A stretch of 64,000 nucleotides of DNA from Actinomycetospora chibensis (lineage in GTDB: Bacteria > Actinomycetota > Actinomycetes > Mycobacteriales > Pseudonocardiaceae): the NCBI RefSeq assembly GCF_028737215.1, contig NZ_JAQZAM010000012.1, forward strand, positions 1 to 64,000. Direction: 5' to 3'. Made by a program: the position numbers and the translations under genes. Position 1 is the first letter of the stretch. Each line of letters opens with the position of its first letter. The notes below the pieces were generated by a model that ran no database searches, was not told where the DNA came from, and saw nothing but the letters and a program-made list of their open reading frames with translations. Shown in pieces: positions 28,853 to 36,545 of the stretch.

Positions 28853-29827
28853 ATGAGCCTGCCCGCCCTCGACGTACACCTCACCGCCGACGACGCCGAC
28901 GCCGCCCTACGCAGCGACGCGCGGCGCGGTCTGACGTCGACCCCCAAGATCCTCACCCCGCAGTGGCTCTACGACGCCCGGGGGAGCGAGCTGTTCGAGC
29001 AGATCACCGCGCTGCCCGAGTACTACCCCTTCACCGCCGAGCGCGAGGCCCTCGCCGCCCACTCCGACGCGATCGCCCGGACCGCGGACGCCGACACCCT
29101 CGTCGAGCTCGGTTCCGGGTCGTCGTCGAAGACCCCGGTGCTGCTCGACGCCCTGCACAGCGCGGGCACCCTGCGCCGCTACGTGCCGGTCGACGTGTCC
29201 CCGTCGGCGCTCGAGGAGGCCGTCCCGGGGCTGATCGGGGCCTACCCGGAGCTCGACGTCCACGCGGTGGTCGCCGACTTCACCAGCGACCTGCGCAGCG
29301 TGCCGAGGGACGGCGGCCGGCGCCTGGTCGCGCTGCTGGGCGGGACGTTCGGCAACTTCGAGCCCGCCGACCGGCAGACCTTCCTCGCCGCCCTCGCGGA
29401 CGCCCTCGAGCCGGGGGAGGCGTTCCTGGTGGGGACCGACCTCGCCAAGGACGAGTCGACGCTTGTCGCGGCCTACGACGACTCCCAGGGCGTCACCGCG
29501 GAGTTCAACCTCAACGTGCTCTCGGTGCTCAACCGCGTGCTGGGCGCCGACTTCGACCGCTCGGGCTTCGAGCACCTCGCGGTGTGGGTGCCGCAGTCGA
29601 GCCGGATCGAGATGCGCCTGCGGGCCCGCCGAGCGATGCACGTGCGGGTGCCCGAGCTCGATCTCGAGATCGACTTCCGGGCCGGCGAGGAGATGCGCAC
29701 GGAGATCTCGACGAAGTTCACGCGGGAGCGGATCCGGGACGAGCTGGGGGTCGCGGGGTTCTCCCACGACGGCTGGTTCACCGACCCGCAGGGCCGTTTC
29801 GCGCTGTCGGTGGCCGTACGCCGCTGA
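28853..29827 (+). CDS. egtD: Histidine N-alpha-methyltransferase EgtD
   Basis: A 324-residue SAM methyltransferase that trimethylates histidine to hercynine, the first dedicated ergothioneine step. The N-terminal TPQWLYDARGSELFEQITAL and PEYYPFTAEREAL match EgtD, and the SAM-binding loop is LVELGSGSSSKTPVLLDAL. GTDLAKDESTLVAAYDDSQG, FNLNVLSVLNRVLGADFD and the C-terminal EISTKFTRERI are also characteristic. ATG 28853 aligns with the start of homologues; GTG 28793 is an in-frame alternative. Its end overlaps the convergent Roadblock-like gene by 50 bases. No egtE lies beside it. Confidence 0.95.
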   Translation: MSLPALDVHLTADDADAALRSDARRGLTSTPKILTPQWLYDARGSELFEQITALPEYYPFTAEREALAAHSDAIARTADADTLVELGSGSSSKTPVLLDALHSAGTLRRYVPVDVSPSALEEAVPGLIGAYPELDVHAVVADFTSDLRSVPRDGGRRLVALLGGTFGNFEPADRQTFLAALADALEPGEAFLVGTDLAKDESTLVAAYDDSQGVTAEFNLNVLSVLNRVLGADFDRSGFEHLAVWVPQSSRIEMRLRARRAMHVRVPELDLEIDFRAGEEMRTEISTKFTRERIRDELGVAGFSHDGWFTDPQGRFALSVAVRR

Positions 29828-30533
29828 CCGGGACCAGCGGCGAGGACAGGCCGTTCGCGGGGCCCGTCACGCCGTCGGTCGCCGGCGACGCCACCGAGGA
29901 CACCGTCCCCGAGAGGCGGACGATCGTCGACGCCGCCGGCGGGGGTGCGGTGGCGCTCCCCGGGACCATGGCCGACAGCAGGGGCGCCGACAAGCCGACC
30001 GGCGCGGACGGCACGGCGTCGTCGGCCCCGGTCCCGTCCGCGGGCAGGGCCTCCGACGATCCCTCGGGACCGGGCTCGTCCAGCACCCATCGTCCGTCGA
30101 CGGGGCGGCGGGCGAGGCTCGGCCCGGCGGTCAGGGCGTCCACCGACACCGAGCGGAGGCGCCGGCGCGCCCGGGCGACGTGACGGGCCGCCCCGCGCAC
30201 GACGACGGCCACCACCAGCCGGTCGCCGTGCGGATCGGGCACGGCGTGCAGGACGTGGTGGTGGCCGTCGTCGGTGCTCACGGTCAGCTCGGCCAGCGCG
30301 GGACCCGTCACGGCGGAGGCCGCGCGGACCATGTCCGCGTGGCTCGCCCCGAGCAGCTCGAGGTCGGCGAGCGAGGGGTGCTCGTCGGGTGCGTCGACGT
30401 AGCCGTCCAGGACGAGACCGCTGTCGACGTCCACGAAGGTGGCGGCGACGATGCGGCGGTCGTCCAGCAACGGGCGCAGCACCGCCGACAGCCCGTCCGA
30501 ACGGACACACGTCAGATGCTGGTGCCGCCCCAC
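29778..30533 (-). CDS. Roadblock-like protein with long disordered tail
   Basis: A 251-residue protein. The first 115 residues have the Roadblock/LC7-like pattern: VAATFVDVDSGLVLDGYVDA, ADLELLGASHADMVRAASAV, then HHVLHAVPDPHGDRLVVAVVV and VARARRRLRSV. The remaining 130 residues are proline, alanine, serine and glycine rich and probably disordered. It is the third and last gene of a Roadblock set on this strand, 28 bases after the middle gene. Its 3' end overlaps egtD. Roadblock proteins in actinobacteria usually serve small GTPases (MglA-like), but none is encoded here. Confidence 0.72.
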   Translation of the reverse strand: MGRHQHLTCVRSDGLSAVLRPLLDDRRIVAATFVDVDSGLVLDGYVDAPDEHPSLADLELLGASHADMVRAASAVTGPALAELTVSTDDGHHHVLHAVPDPHGDRLVVAVVVRGAARHVARARRRLRSVSVDALTAGPSLARRPVDGRWVLDEPGPEGSSEALPADGTGADDAVPSAPVGLSAPLLSAMVPGSATAPPPAASTIVRLSGTVSSVASPATDGVTGPANGLSSPLVPVSGVRPPTARNGPAGR

Positions 30534-30561
30534 CCTCGCCGCTCCCGTCCGTCGGGGGGGG

Positions 30562-31002
30562 TCAGCGACGGCCCACGGCGGGGTAGTAGCCCTGGTCCTG
30601 CGCGGGGACGGCCTGCGCCGACGACGGGTCGTCGAGGTAGAAGCGCTGACCGATCATCCGCAGGTCACGCCGCGCCATGGCGAGGTTGGCCTGCTGCCGG
30701 TTGAGCACGAGGTAGAAGAACATCTTGTCTTCGGGGTTGCCGTAGATCGGCCGGATCAGGTGGTACTGCGTGTCGAGCGTGATGAGGATGTCCTCGATCG
30801 TCTCGCGCAGGCCCAGCTTCTGCATGACGTCGAACTTGGCCCGGACGACCTCGCTGTTGCCGGGGGCGGCGACGTCCAGGTCGAACTCGGCGCTGCCGCC
30901 GCGGGAGCCCAGGGTCATGCCGCTGTCGTAGTCGACGATCGCCACGGCGAACGCGCCCTTGATGTTGGCGGCCTGGTTGAGGGCGTACTCGATGTCGCTC
31001 AT
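30562..31002 (-). CDS. Roadblock/LC7 domain protein
   Basis: A 146-residue single-domain Roadblock/LC7 protein. IKGAFAVAIVDYDSGMTLG is the first strand pair, then EVVRAKFDVMQKLGLRETIE is the long helix, and QYHLIRPI and FYLVLNRQQANLAMARRDLR close the fold. The short C-terminus is unstructured. The ATG has GGAGG 6 bases upstream. Roadblock homodimers act as scaffolds or GTPase-activating partners. It is the most canonical of the three tandem members. Confidence 0.87.
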   Translation of the reverse strand: MSDIEYALNQAANIKGAFAVAIVDYDSGMTLGSRGGSAEFDLDVAAPGNSEVVRAKFDVMQKLGLRETIEDILITLDTQYHLIRPIYGNPEDKMFFYLVLNRQQANLAMARRDLRMIGQRFYLDDPSSAQAVPAQDQGYYPAVGRR

Positions 31003-31061
31003 GGATTGCCTCCGTATCGGGGTCCGCTCCGGGATCGGGGGAGCGGGAGGGTGGTCGTGGC

Positions 31062-32060
31062 CTATCGGCCGGGGAGGGCCGGTGGCGGACCGTGCGGCGG
31101 TGCTCCGGCCGGCGGTGAGCCGCGCCCGAGGCGGAGCAGGCCCGCCAGGACGCGACGCAACGTCTCGGGATCGGTGCGCCACCGCTGGGAGAGCACACCG
31201 GCGCTGTCCTGCGGTGGTGAGCGCCGGTGCTCGAGGTCGGCCGGTGGGACGGGTCCCGCCGGCCGGGTCGGGGGTGTCTGCCCCACCGGGCGACGGGGCG
31301 CCGGCAGTGCGGGCGGGTCGGTGGCCTCGGCGGGCGGCGACGGTGCCGGACCCCGGGTGGGCCACGCGGTGGGCGGGGCGGCGATCGCCGCCGGTGCTGT
31401 CGCGAGTGCCGCGGCCGGCATCGAGCGCTCCGGCACGCGCCGCGGGAACGTGCCTCCCGTCGGATGAGCCCGGGGCGGGCCCGGGGCGGCCGACGGCGTG
31501 GCGGCCGGCAGCGGTGTCGCCACGGGCGGCAGAACCGGAGCGTCGAGCGTCCGGGGGGTGGATCGCGGGCCGGTCGGGGGCACGGCCGGGGTGGGCCGTG
31601 CCGCCGGCGGGGACGGGGCCGCGACGGCCGCGAGGCGCCGCCGGGCGAGGGCGAGGTTGCCGCGGTCCCGGTCGACCCGGAGGTAGACCCAGGAGCCGCG
31701 GATCGGGGCCGCACTGTCGACCGCCCTCAGGAGGTGGTCGGCGGCGTCCGAGGTGACGATGACGTCCTCGAGGGCGAGCCCCCGGTCCGACGCCACCCCG
31801 CCCGCACGTCGGCCCCAGGCGAGCACCGCGCCTGCGGTGCCCCCGTCGGTGCCGATCTCGGCGAGGACGTGCCCGCCCTCGTCGAGGAGGCAGGCGTGGA
31901 CGAGACCGGGAAGATCACTCAGGGGCTCGAGTGCCGACGTGGCCGGCGACGGCGCCGCCGGGACCGGGAGGGCGACCGAGGTCGACGGGGCCACCGAGGT
32001 CGCGGGAGCTGCAGGGGAGTGCCCCCGGCGGGCCGCCGGTCGCGTCGCCTCCGTGATCAC
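31062..32060 (-). CDS. Roadblock-like domain protein with proline/alanine-rich extension
   Basis: A 332-residue protein. After about 40 residues of low complexity, a Roadblock-like domain spans roughly residues 45-150 (LVHACLLDEGGHVLAEIGTD, LEDVIVTSDAADHLLRAV, and SWVYLRVDRDRGNLALARRR). The following 180 residues are very rich in proline and alanine. GTG 32060 is preferred to the upstream TTG because AGAGGA lies 5 bases before it. The first gene of the set, it follows a good promoter. The repeated NLALARRRL-type ending is shared with its two neighbours, suggesting duplication. Confidence 0.75.
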   Translation of the reverse strand: MITEATRPAARRGHSPAAPATSVAPSTSVALPVPAAPSPATSALEPLSDLPGLVHACLLDEGGHVLAEIGTDGGTAGAVLAWGRRAGGVASDRGLALEDVIVTSDAADHLLRAVDSAAPIRGSWVYLRVDRDRGNLALARRRLAAVAAPSPPAARPTPAVPPTGPRSTPRTLDAPVLPPVATPLPAATPSAAPGPPRAHPTGGTFPRRVPERSMPAAALATAPAAIAAPPTAWPTRGPAPSPPAEATDPPALPAPRRPVGQTPPTRPAGPVPPADLEHRRSPPQDSAGVLSQRWRTDPETLRRVLAGLLRLGRGSPPAGAPPHGPPPALPGR

Positions 32061-32094
32061 GAATTCCTCTCGTTCGCCTCTCGATGAGGTTACG

Positions 32095-32123
32095 AGCCTA
32101 GGATTCTCGTTCACGGAGAGCAA
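32095..32123 (-). promoter_or_regulatory. Vegetative promoter of the Roadblock operon
   Basis: On the minus strand TTGCTC (32118-32123) is followed after 17 bases by TAGGCT (32095-32100). This is a good match to a housekeeping sigma promoter for an actinobacterium. Transcription would start near 32088, giving a leader of about 28 bases to the GTG at 32060. Confidence 0.6.
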
Positions 32124-32221
32124 TCGGCCGAACCAGCGAATCCAGACTGTCCGGGTGACCCAGCCGATCGTCCGAATGCGGAGTGATTACTCTGCGCCGA
32201 ACGGAGTCTACGGAGGGCCGA

Positions 32222-32494
32222 TCAGGCTGACGTGCGGGGAACGAGCCGGGACCACAGCCCGCCGGTGCGCCGATCGGGTGTCACCGCCGCGGTCTCGCCC
32301 GCCGCCGTGGCGCAGGACGGGCAGCGTCCCGCCGGGGGCGCCGCCAGCGACGAGGCCCACACGGTGGCCCGGCAGAGGGCCTCGTACCGGCCGTCGCCGC
32401 CCTGCGCAGCGAGGAACGCGGCGTCGGACACGGCGTGGTCCGCGCCGTCGACGGCGCAGGTCAGCCACAGGGTCCGGGTGCCGGGACGTCTCAT
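32222..32494 (-). CDS. Small conserved protein with a C-P-x-C motif
   Basis: A 90-residue protein beginning MRRPGTRTLWLTCAVDGADH. It contains YEALCRATVWASSLAAPPAG and then a CPSC pair, so a small zinc site with the earlier cysteines is possible. Similar proteins are often found next to DUF397/XRE pairs in Pseudonocardiaceae, as here. Its ATG overlaps the DUF397 stop as ATGA. Function unknown. Confidence 0.7.
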   Translation of the reverse strand: MRRPGTRTLWLTCAVDGADHAVSDAAFLAAQGGDGRYEALCRATVWASSLAAPPAGRCPSCATAAGETAAVTPDRRTGGLWSRLVPRTSA

Positions 32495-32745
32495 GCGGAG
32501 CGCTCGGCCAGGTCGTCGGGGAGCAGGTGGTCGTAGGCACCGCCCTTGACGGCAGCGACGAACGCGCTCATCTCGGCGACCGAGAACACGAGCGCCGGCC
32601 CCTCGGGGAAGCGAGAGTTGCGAACGGCGACACCCCGCGCGCGCACCGGCGCGAGCTCGACGCAGTTGCCCTGCTTGCCCGAGCGGGCGCTCTTGCGCCA
32701 CGTCACGTCGGGGAGGGCGACTCGTGCATTCGCCACCTGGCCCAT
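32491..32745 (-). CDS. DUF397 domain protein
   Basis: An 84-residue protein. VTWRKSARSGKQGNCVELAP, VAVRNSRFPEGPALVFS and MSAFVAAVKGGAYDHL make up the DUF397 signature. In Streptomyces, DUF397 proteins partner with XRE/DUF5753 regulators of the WhiJ type and can act as their modulators. Here the regulator is the next gene upstream. The ATG has GAGG 8 bases upstream, and two identical palindromes lie in its leader. Confidence 0.92.
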   Translation of the reverse strand: MGQVANARVALPDVTWRKSARSGKQGNCVELAPVRARGVAVRNSRFPEGPALVFSVAEMSAFVAAVKGGAYDHLLPDDLAERSA

Positions 32746-32763
32746 GCGACCGCCTCGATCATC

Positions 32764-32773
32764 TGCACGTGCA
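32764..32773. promoter_or_regulatory. Palindrome TGCACGTGCA, proximal copy
   Basis: A perfect 10-bp palindrome 18 bases upstream of the DUF397 start. An identical copy lies 49 bases further upstream. A half site GTGCAG is at 32781. This is the likely binding site of the adjacent XRE regulator. Confidence 0.5.
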
Positions 32774-32812
32774 TCCGACAGTGCAGCCACCGTAGCAAGC
32801 GCTCTGACCATG

Positions 32813-32822
32813 TGCACGTGCA
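32813..32822. promoter_or_regulatory. Palindrome TGCACGTGCA, distal copy
   Basis: The second perfect copy, 49 bases from the first when measured between equal positions (nearly five helical turns). It lies 30 bases past the XRE stop, in the short region between the regulator and DUF397 genes. The spacing would place both sites on the same face of the DNA. Confidence 0.5.
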
Positions 32823-32852
32823 GACGCGGGCGGCGGGTCCGCGGCGGCGACC

Positions 32853-33728
32853 TCAGCCCTCGGCGACGATCTTGGAGAGGTGCTGGCGCGTCTCGTCCGG
32901 GGTCAGCGCGTCGACGGCGACCCGGTCCATCACGCGGCTGTAGGACTCCACGTCGGCCCGCTTGTCGAGGTACACCGCCGCCGTGAGGTGCTCCTGGTAG
33001 ACGAGGTCGGGCAGCTCCGGCTCGGAGAACCGCAGGATCGAGAAGGTGCTCTCGGCCGCGTACCCGGACAGGCCGAACGGCAGGACCTGTACGACGACGT
33101 TGGGCAGCGACGACAGCTCGAGCAGGTGCTCGACCTGGGCGACCAGCGCCGACGGGCCGCCGATGGGGCGGTGCAGCACCGACTCGTCGAGGATCGCCCA
33201 CACCGTCGGGGCGTCGCGGCGCCCGAGGGTCTGCTGGCGGCGCATGCGCACGGCGAGACGGCGCTCGTCGTCGGGCGTCGCGCGGTCCGGGTGGCCCGAC
33301 GTGATGATCGCGCGGGCGTAGTCCTCGGTCTGGAGCAGGCCGGGCACGAACATCAGCTCGTAGGTCTGGATGCGCGAGGCACTCATCTCCAGGCCCACGT
33401 AGTCCTCGAACCAGTCGGGGAGGACGTCGCCGTAGGGCTGCCACCAGCCGGGCTCGTTGCTGCGGCGCGTGGTGTCGAGCAGCAGCTCGCGCTCGGCGTC
33501 GTCGGTGATCCCGTAGAGGGTCAGGAGGTCGGCGACGTCGCGCTCCTTGAAGCCGACCTTGCCCGCTTCGAGCCGCGACATCTTGGAGTCCGAGCCACGG
33601 ATGGACCACGCGGCGTCGGAGCGGGCGACCCCGGCCCGCTCACGCAGGCGCCGCAGCTGCGCACCCAGGATGATCCGGCGTGCGGTGGGCCCGGTGCCCT
33701 CCGGCTCGGTCTGGTCCCGTCCGGCCAC
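32853..33728 (-). CDS. XRE-family regulator with DUF5753 (WhiJ-like)
   Basis: A 291-residue regulator. The helix-turn-helix is at about residues 20-75 (LGAQLRRLRERAGVARSDAA, GSDSKMSRLEAGKVGFKERD). The DUF5753 domain follows, with WFEDYVGLEMSASRIQTYEL, FVPGLLQTEDYARA, RRLAVRMRRQQTL and VVVQVLPF. GTG 33728 has GGGGAG upstream, and TAATCT on the minus strand at 33786-33791 is a possible -10. The arrangement with DUF397 and the divergent DUF574 methyltransferase is common in mycelial actinobacteria, where such units influence development or antibiotic production. Confidence 0.9.
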   Translation of the reverse strand: MAGRDQTEPEGTGPTARRIILGAQLRRLRERAGVARSDAAWSIRGSDSKMSRLEAGKVGFKERDVADLLTLYGITDDAERELLLDTTRRSNEPGWWQPYGDVLPDWFEDYVGLEMSASRIQTYELMFVPGLLQTEDYARAIITSGHPDRATPDDERRLAVRMRRQQTLGRRDAPTVWAILDESVLHRPIGGPSALVAQVEHLLELSSLPNVVVQVLPFGLSGYAAESTFSILRFSEPELPDLVYQEHLTAAVYLDKRADVESYSRVMDRVAVDALTPDETRQHLSKIVAEG

Positions 33729-33901
33729 GGTCCTGCGCTCCCCGGTTCGGCGTCGGGCGTCGCGGCGAATGCCGCCGAGCCCGAGAGATTACACGGGGTC
33801 CTGGGCGTCCGTGCGCTCCTCGACCCGTCCCGAGGCGCACTTCGCTACGCTTCTAGGGTGATCGCTCGACCGCGACCGCACCGCACGCCCGATGGGAAGT
33901 C

Positions 33902-34741
33902 ATGACCGCTGCGCACTCCTCGTCCCGTCCGGGGTCAGCTCCCGCCCTCGTCGACACGTCCAAGGCGAGCATCGCGCGTGTCTACGACTACGCGCTCGGC
34001 GGGAAGGACAACTACCCGATCGACCGCGACGTCATCGAGAACCTGCGCAAGGCCGCGCCCGAGGCCGAGCTGCTGGCCGTCGACAACCGCGCGTTCCTCG
34101 TGCGTGCCGTCCGCTTCCTCGCCGGGGAAGCGGGCATCGACCAGTTCCTCGACTGCGGCTCGGGCCTCCCGACCGCCGAGAACACCCACCAGGTCGCCCA
34201 GCGCCTCAACCCCGAGGCCCGCGTCGTCTACGTCGACAACGATCCGTCGGTGGTGGCGCACGGGCGCGCGCTGCTGGAGGAGAACGACCTCACGTCCTTC
34301 TCCCCGGGCGATCTCACCGACCCTCGGCAGGTCCTCGAGGACCCCGTGGTCACCCGCAATCTCGACTTCGACCGCCCGATCGCGCTGCTGCAGGCCGGGA
34401 CGCTGCACCACTACGACGAGGACCGGCTCTCCGTCCCGGAGATCATGGAGCAGTACATCGCGGCCCTGCCGTCGGGCTCGTACGTGGCGATCGCCCACTT
34501 CCTCGACCCCGAGGACGACGACAGCGAGCTGGCGCGTCGCATGGAGGACGTCTTCGTCCACAGCCCCATGGGCACCGGCCGGTTCCGCACCCGCGATCAG
34601 ATCCGGGCGATGCTGCCGGGCCTGGACCTGGTCGACCCGGGTCTGGTCCGGTGCTTCGAGTGGTGGCCCGACGGCCCGGCGCTCAAGCCGATCGTGCCCG
34701 CCCAGCGCTGCATCGCCGGCGTGGTGGGTCGCAAGCCCTGA
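33902..34741 (+). CDS. DUF574 family SAM-dependent methyltransferase
   Basis: A 279-residue protein of the actinobacteria-specific S-adenosyl methyltransferase family DUF574. SIARVYDYALGGKDNYPIDR is the N-terminal hallmark. IDQFLDCGSGLPTAENTHQV is the SAM loop, and ARVVYVDNDPSVVAHGRALL is the acidic strand end. LHHYDEDRL and the C-terminal GPALKPIVPAQRCIAGVVGR are typical. The substrate is unknown. TACGCT at 33846-33851 is a possible -10 element. It is divergent from the XRE regulator and 13 bases from the next methyltransferase. Confidence 0.9.
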   Translation: MTAAHSSSRPGSAPALVDTSKASIARVYDYALGGKDNYPIDRDVIENLRKAAPEAELLAVDNRAFLVRAVRFLAGEAGIDQFLDCGSGLPTAENTHQVAQRLNPEARVVYVDNDPSVVAHGRALLEENDLTSFSPGDLTDPRQVLEDPVVTRNLDFDRPIALLQAGTLHHYDEDRLSVPEIMEQYIAALPSGSYVAIAHFLDPEDDDSELARRMEDVFVHSPMGTGRFRTRDQIRAMLPGLDLVDPGLVRCFEWWPDGPALKPIVPAQRCIAGVVGRKP

Positions 34742-34754
34742 GCCCGACCCGACC

Positions 34755-35279
34755 GTGAGCACGTCGGACCGTGAGCGCTGGGACGCGCGCTTCGGCGGGC
34801 TCGGCGCGGGGGAGCCCGCGCCGCCCGGTGCGCTGGTCGGTCGGGAGGACCTCGTCCCGACCTCCGGGCGGGCGCTCGACCTCGCGTGCGGTCGGGGCAC
34901 GGTGGCGGTCTGGCTCGCGCGCCGCGGGCTGACCGTCGACGCCGTCGACGTCTCCCCGGTGGGCCTCGCCGCCGGGCGGGAGCTCGCGGGCGCGACGCCC
35001 GTGCACTGGATCGAGGCCGACCTCGACGACGGGCTGCCGGTCGCCGGGCCCTACGACGTCGTCGTGTGCCAGCGCTTCCGCGAGCCGAGGCTGTACCCGT
35101 CTCTCGCCGACGTCCTCGCCCCCGGCGGGCTGCTGGTGATCTCGGTGCTCTCCGAGGTCGGCGACACCGGCGGTCCGTTCCGCGCCGCGCCCGGCGAGCT
35201 GCTGGCCGCCTTCTCCCACCTCGAGGTGCTGCACCACGAGGAGGGCGACGGCGAGGCGCGCCTGGTCGCCCGCCGCTAG
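34755..35279 (+). CDS. Small class I SAM-dependent methyltransferase
   Basis: A 174-residue methyltransferase. GRALDLACGRGTVAVWLARR is motif I, VDAVDVSPVGLAAGRELA is motif II, and YDVVVCQRF and LADVLAPGGLLVISVL are motifs IV and V. GTG 34755 begins VSTSDRERWDARF, a common opening of this family. It probably forms an operon with the DUF574 gene. The stop overlaps the stop of the convergent monooxygenase by 4 bases. The substrate is not predictable. Confidence 0.82.
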   Translation: MSTSDRERWDARFGGLGAGEPAPPGALVGREDLVPTSGRALDLACGRGTVAVWLARRGLTVDAVDVSPVGLAAGRELAGATPVHWIEADLDDGLPVAGPYDVVVCQRFREPRLYPSLADVLAPGGLLVISVLSEVGDTGGPFRAAPGELLAAFSHLEVLHHEEGDGEARLVARR

Positions 35280-36379
35280 TCCGGCGGGCGCCACCCCAGC
35301 ACGCCGTCGAGCCCGCGCACCGTCAGCGCGGACGGCGCGAGGCGGCCCACACCGTCGCGCACGGCCGTCGGCACGCGTCCGGGCAGGCCGGCAACGAGGC
35401 CCGCGAGCCGCGACGTCCGGGTCAGGCGGGCGGTCCGGGGCCTGCGGAGGCGGTCGTACCGCGCGAGGCCCTCGTCGAGGGATCCCTCGCGCAGGCACGG
35501 CCCGAGGGTCGCGGCGTCCTCGAGGGCGAGGCAGGCTCCCTGGCCGAGGTTCGGGGTCATGGCGTGGGCGGCGTCGCCGAGCAGCACGACCCGCCCGCCG
35601 CCCGGCGCGCTCCCGCCGAACGAGCGCAGCGGCGGGAGCCAGCGCAGCTCGGTGACCAGCGCGGTCGCCGGGTCCACGCGGTCCAGGAGCTCCGGGATCG
35701 GCGCGTGCCACCCGGCGAGGCGCCGGCGCAGGGCGGCGAGGTCCGACGCGGCGGGCTCGCCCGCGGGCACCACCGCCCACAGGTGCACGCGGCCGGCGCG
35801 ATGGGGTGCGACACCGGCGTAGGCGCCGACCCCCCAGGTCTCGCCGCCCGCCCGCGGCGGATCGTCGACGGCGGCGCTCAGACGCCAGGCGACGGTGCCC
35901 GTCGAGCGGGACCGTGCGTCGGGGTGGACGAGCGCGCGGGTCGCCGAGGAGATCCCGTCGGCACCGACGACGAGGTCCCCGGGCCCCGCGTCGGGGGCGT
36001 CGACGGGCGCGCCGGTGCGGACGACCGCGTCGGGCAGGGCGTCCGCGAGCACACGCAGGAGGTCGGCGCGGTCGAGCACGAGGATGCCGTCGCCGTGCCG
36101 GCGGGCGAGCGCGGCGTTGTCGGTGTGCGCGAGCCACCGCCCGCGCCGGTCCCGGATCCCGCCGGCCTCGTTCGCGTGCCCGACCGCCCGGACGTCGCCG
36201 CCCACCCCCAGGGCGTCGAGCGCCCGCAGTGCGTTCGGCCAGAGCGAGATGCCCGCGCCCTCGTCCCACGGCCGTGCCCGCCGCTCGCGGACCTCGACGT
36301 CCCACCCCGCCCGCCGCAGCGCGAGCGCCGTCGCCAGGCCGCCGATGCCGCCCCCGACCACCAGCGCGCATCCGGACAC
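35276..36379 (-). CDS. FAD-dependent aromatic-hydroxylase-type monooxygenase
   Basis: A 367-residue group A flavoprotein monooxygenase. The FAD motif ALVVGGGIGGLATALALRRA starts at about residue 5. DLVVGADGISSATR contains the DG motif, and RVVLLGDAAHAMTPNLGQGA is the GD motif of the FAD domain. Such enzymes hydroxylate aromatic or related ring compounds with NAD(P)H and oxygen. GTG 36379 starts just before the Rossmann strand; an in-frame GTG at 36427 would add 16 residues. It is divergent from the choline operon and has no obvious pathway partner. Confidence 0.87.
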   Translation of the reverse strand: MSGCALVVGGGIGGLATALALRRAGWDVEVRERRARPWDEGAGISLWPNALRALDALGVGGDVRAVGHANEAGGIRDRRGRWLAHTDNAALARRHGDGILVLDRADLLRVLADALPDAVVRTGAPVDAPDAGPGDLVVGADGISSATRALVHPDARSRSTGTVAWRLSAAVDDPPRAGGETWGVGAYAGVAPHRAGRVHLWAVVPAGEPAASDLAALRRRLAGWHAPIPELLDRVDPATALVTELRWLPPLRSFGGSAPGGGRVVLLGDAAHAMTPNLGQGACLALEDAATLGPCLREGSLDEGLARYDRLRRPRTARLTRTSRLAGLVAGLPGRVPTAVRDGVGRLAPSALTVRGLDGVLGWRPPD

Positions 36380-36545
36380 CTCGTCGTGTTCCCCGACCAC
36401 GCCCGGCCACACGTGCTCCGGCGTCACTCCTCGTGGCGACGCGTGTGGCCGGTGTCAAGAGATGGTGCGGACGGTGGGAGAGGGTCGATACTCACCACGG
36501 CCCGCGCAGGGCCGACCGGGTGATGTGATCGAGGAGGCGCCGGAC

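Noticed and set aside
32208-32540. A 110-codon minus-strand frame overlapping the DUF397 and small C-P-x-C genes
   Set aside because: It is out of frame with both recognisable proteins and is arginine-rich; the overlapping ATGA start at 32494 explains the region.
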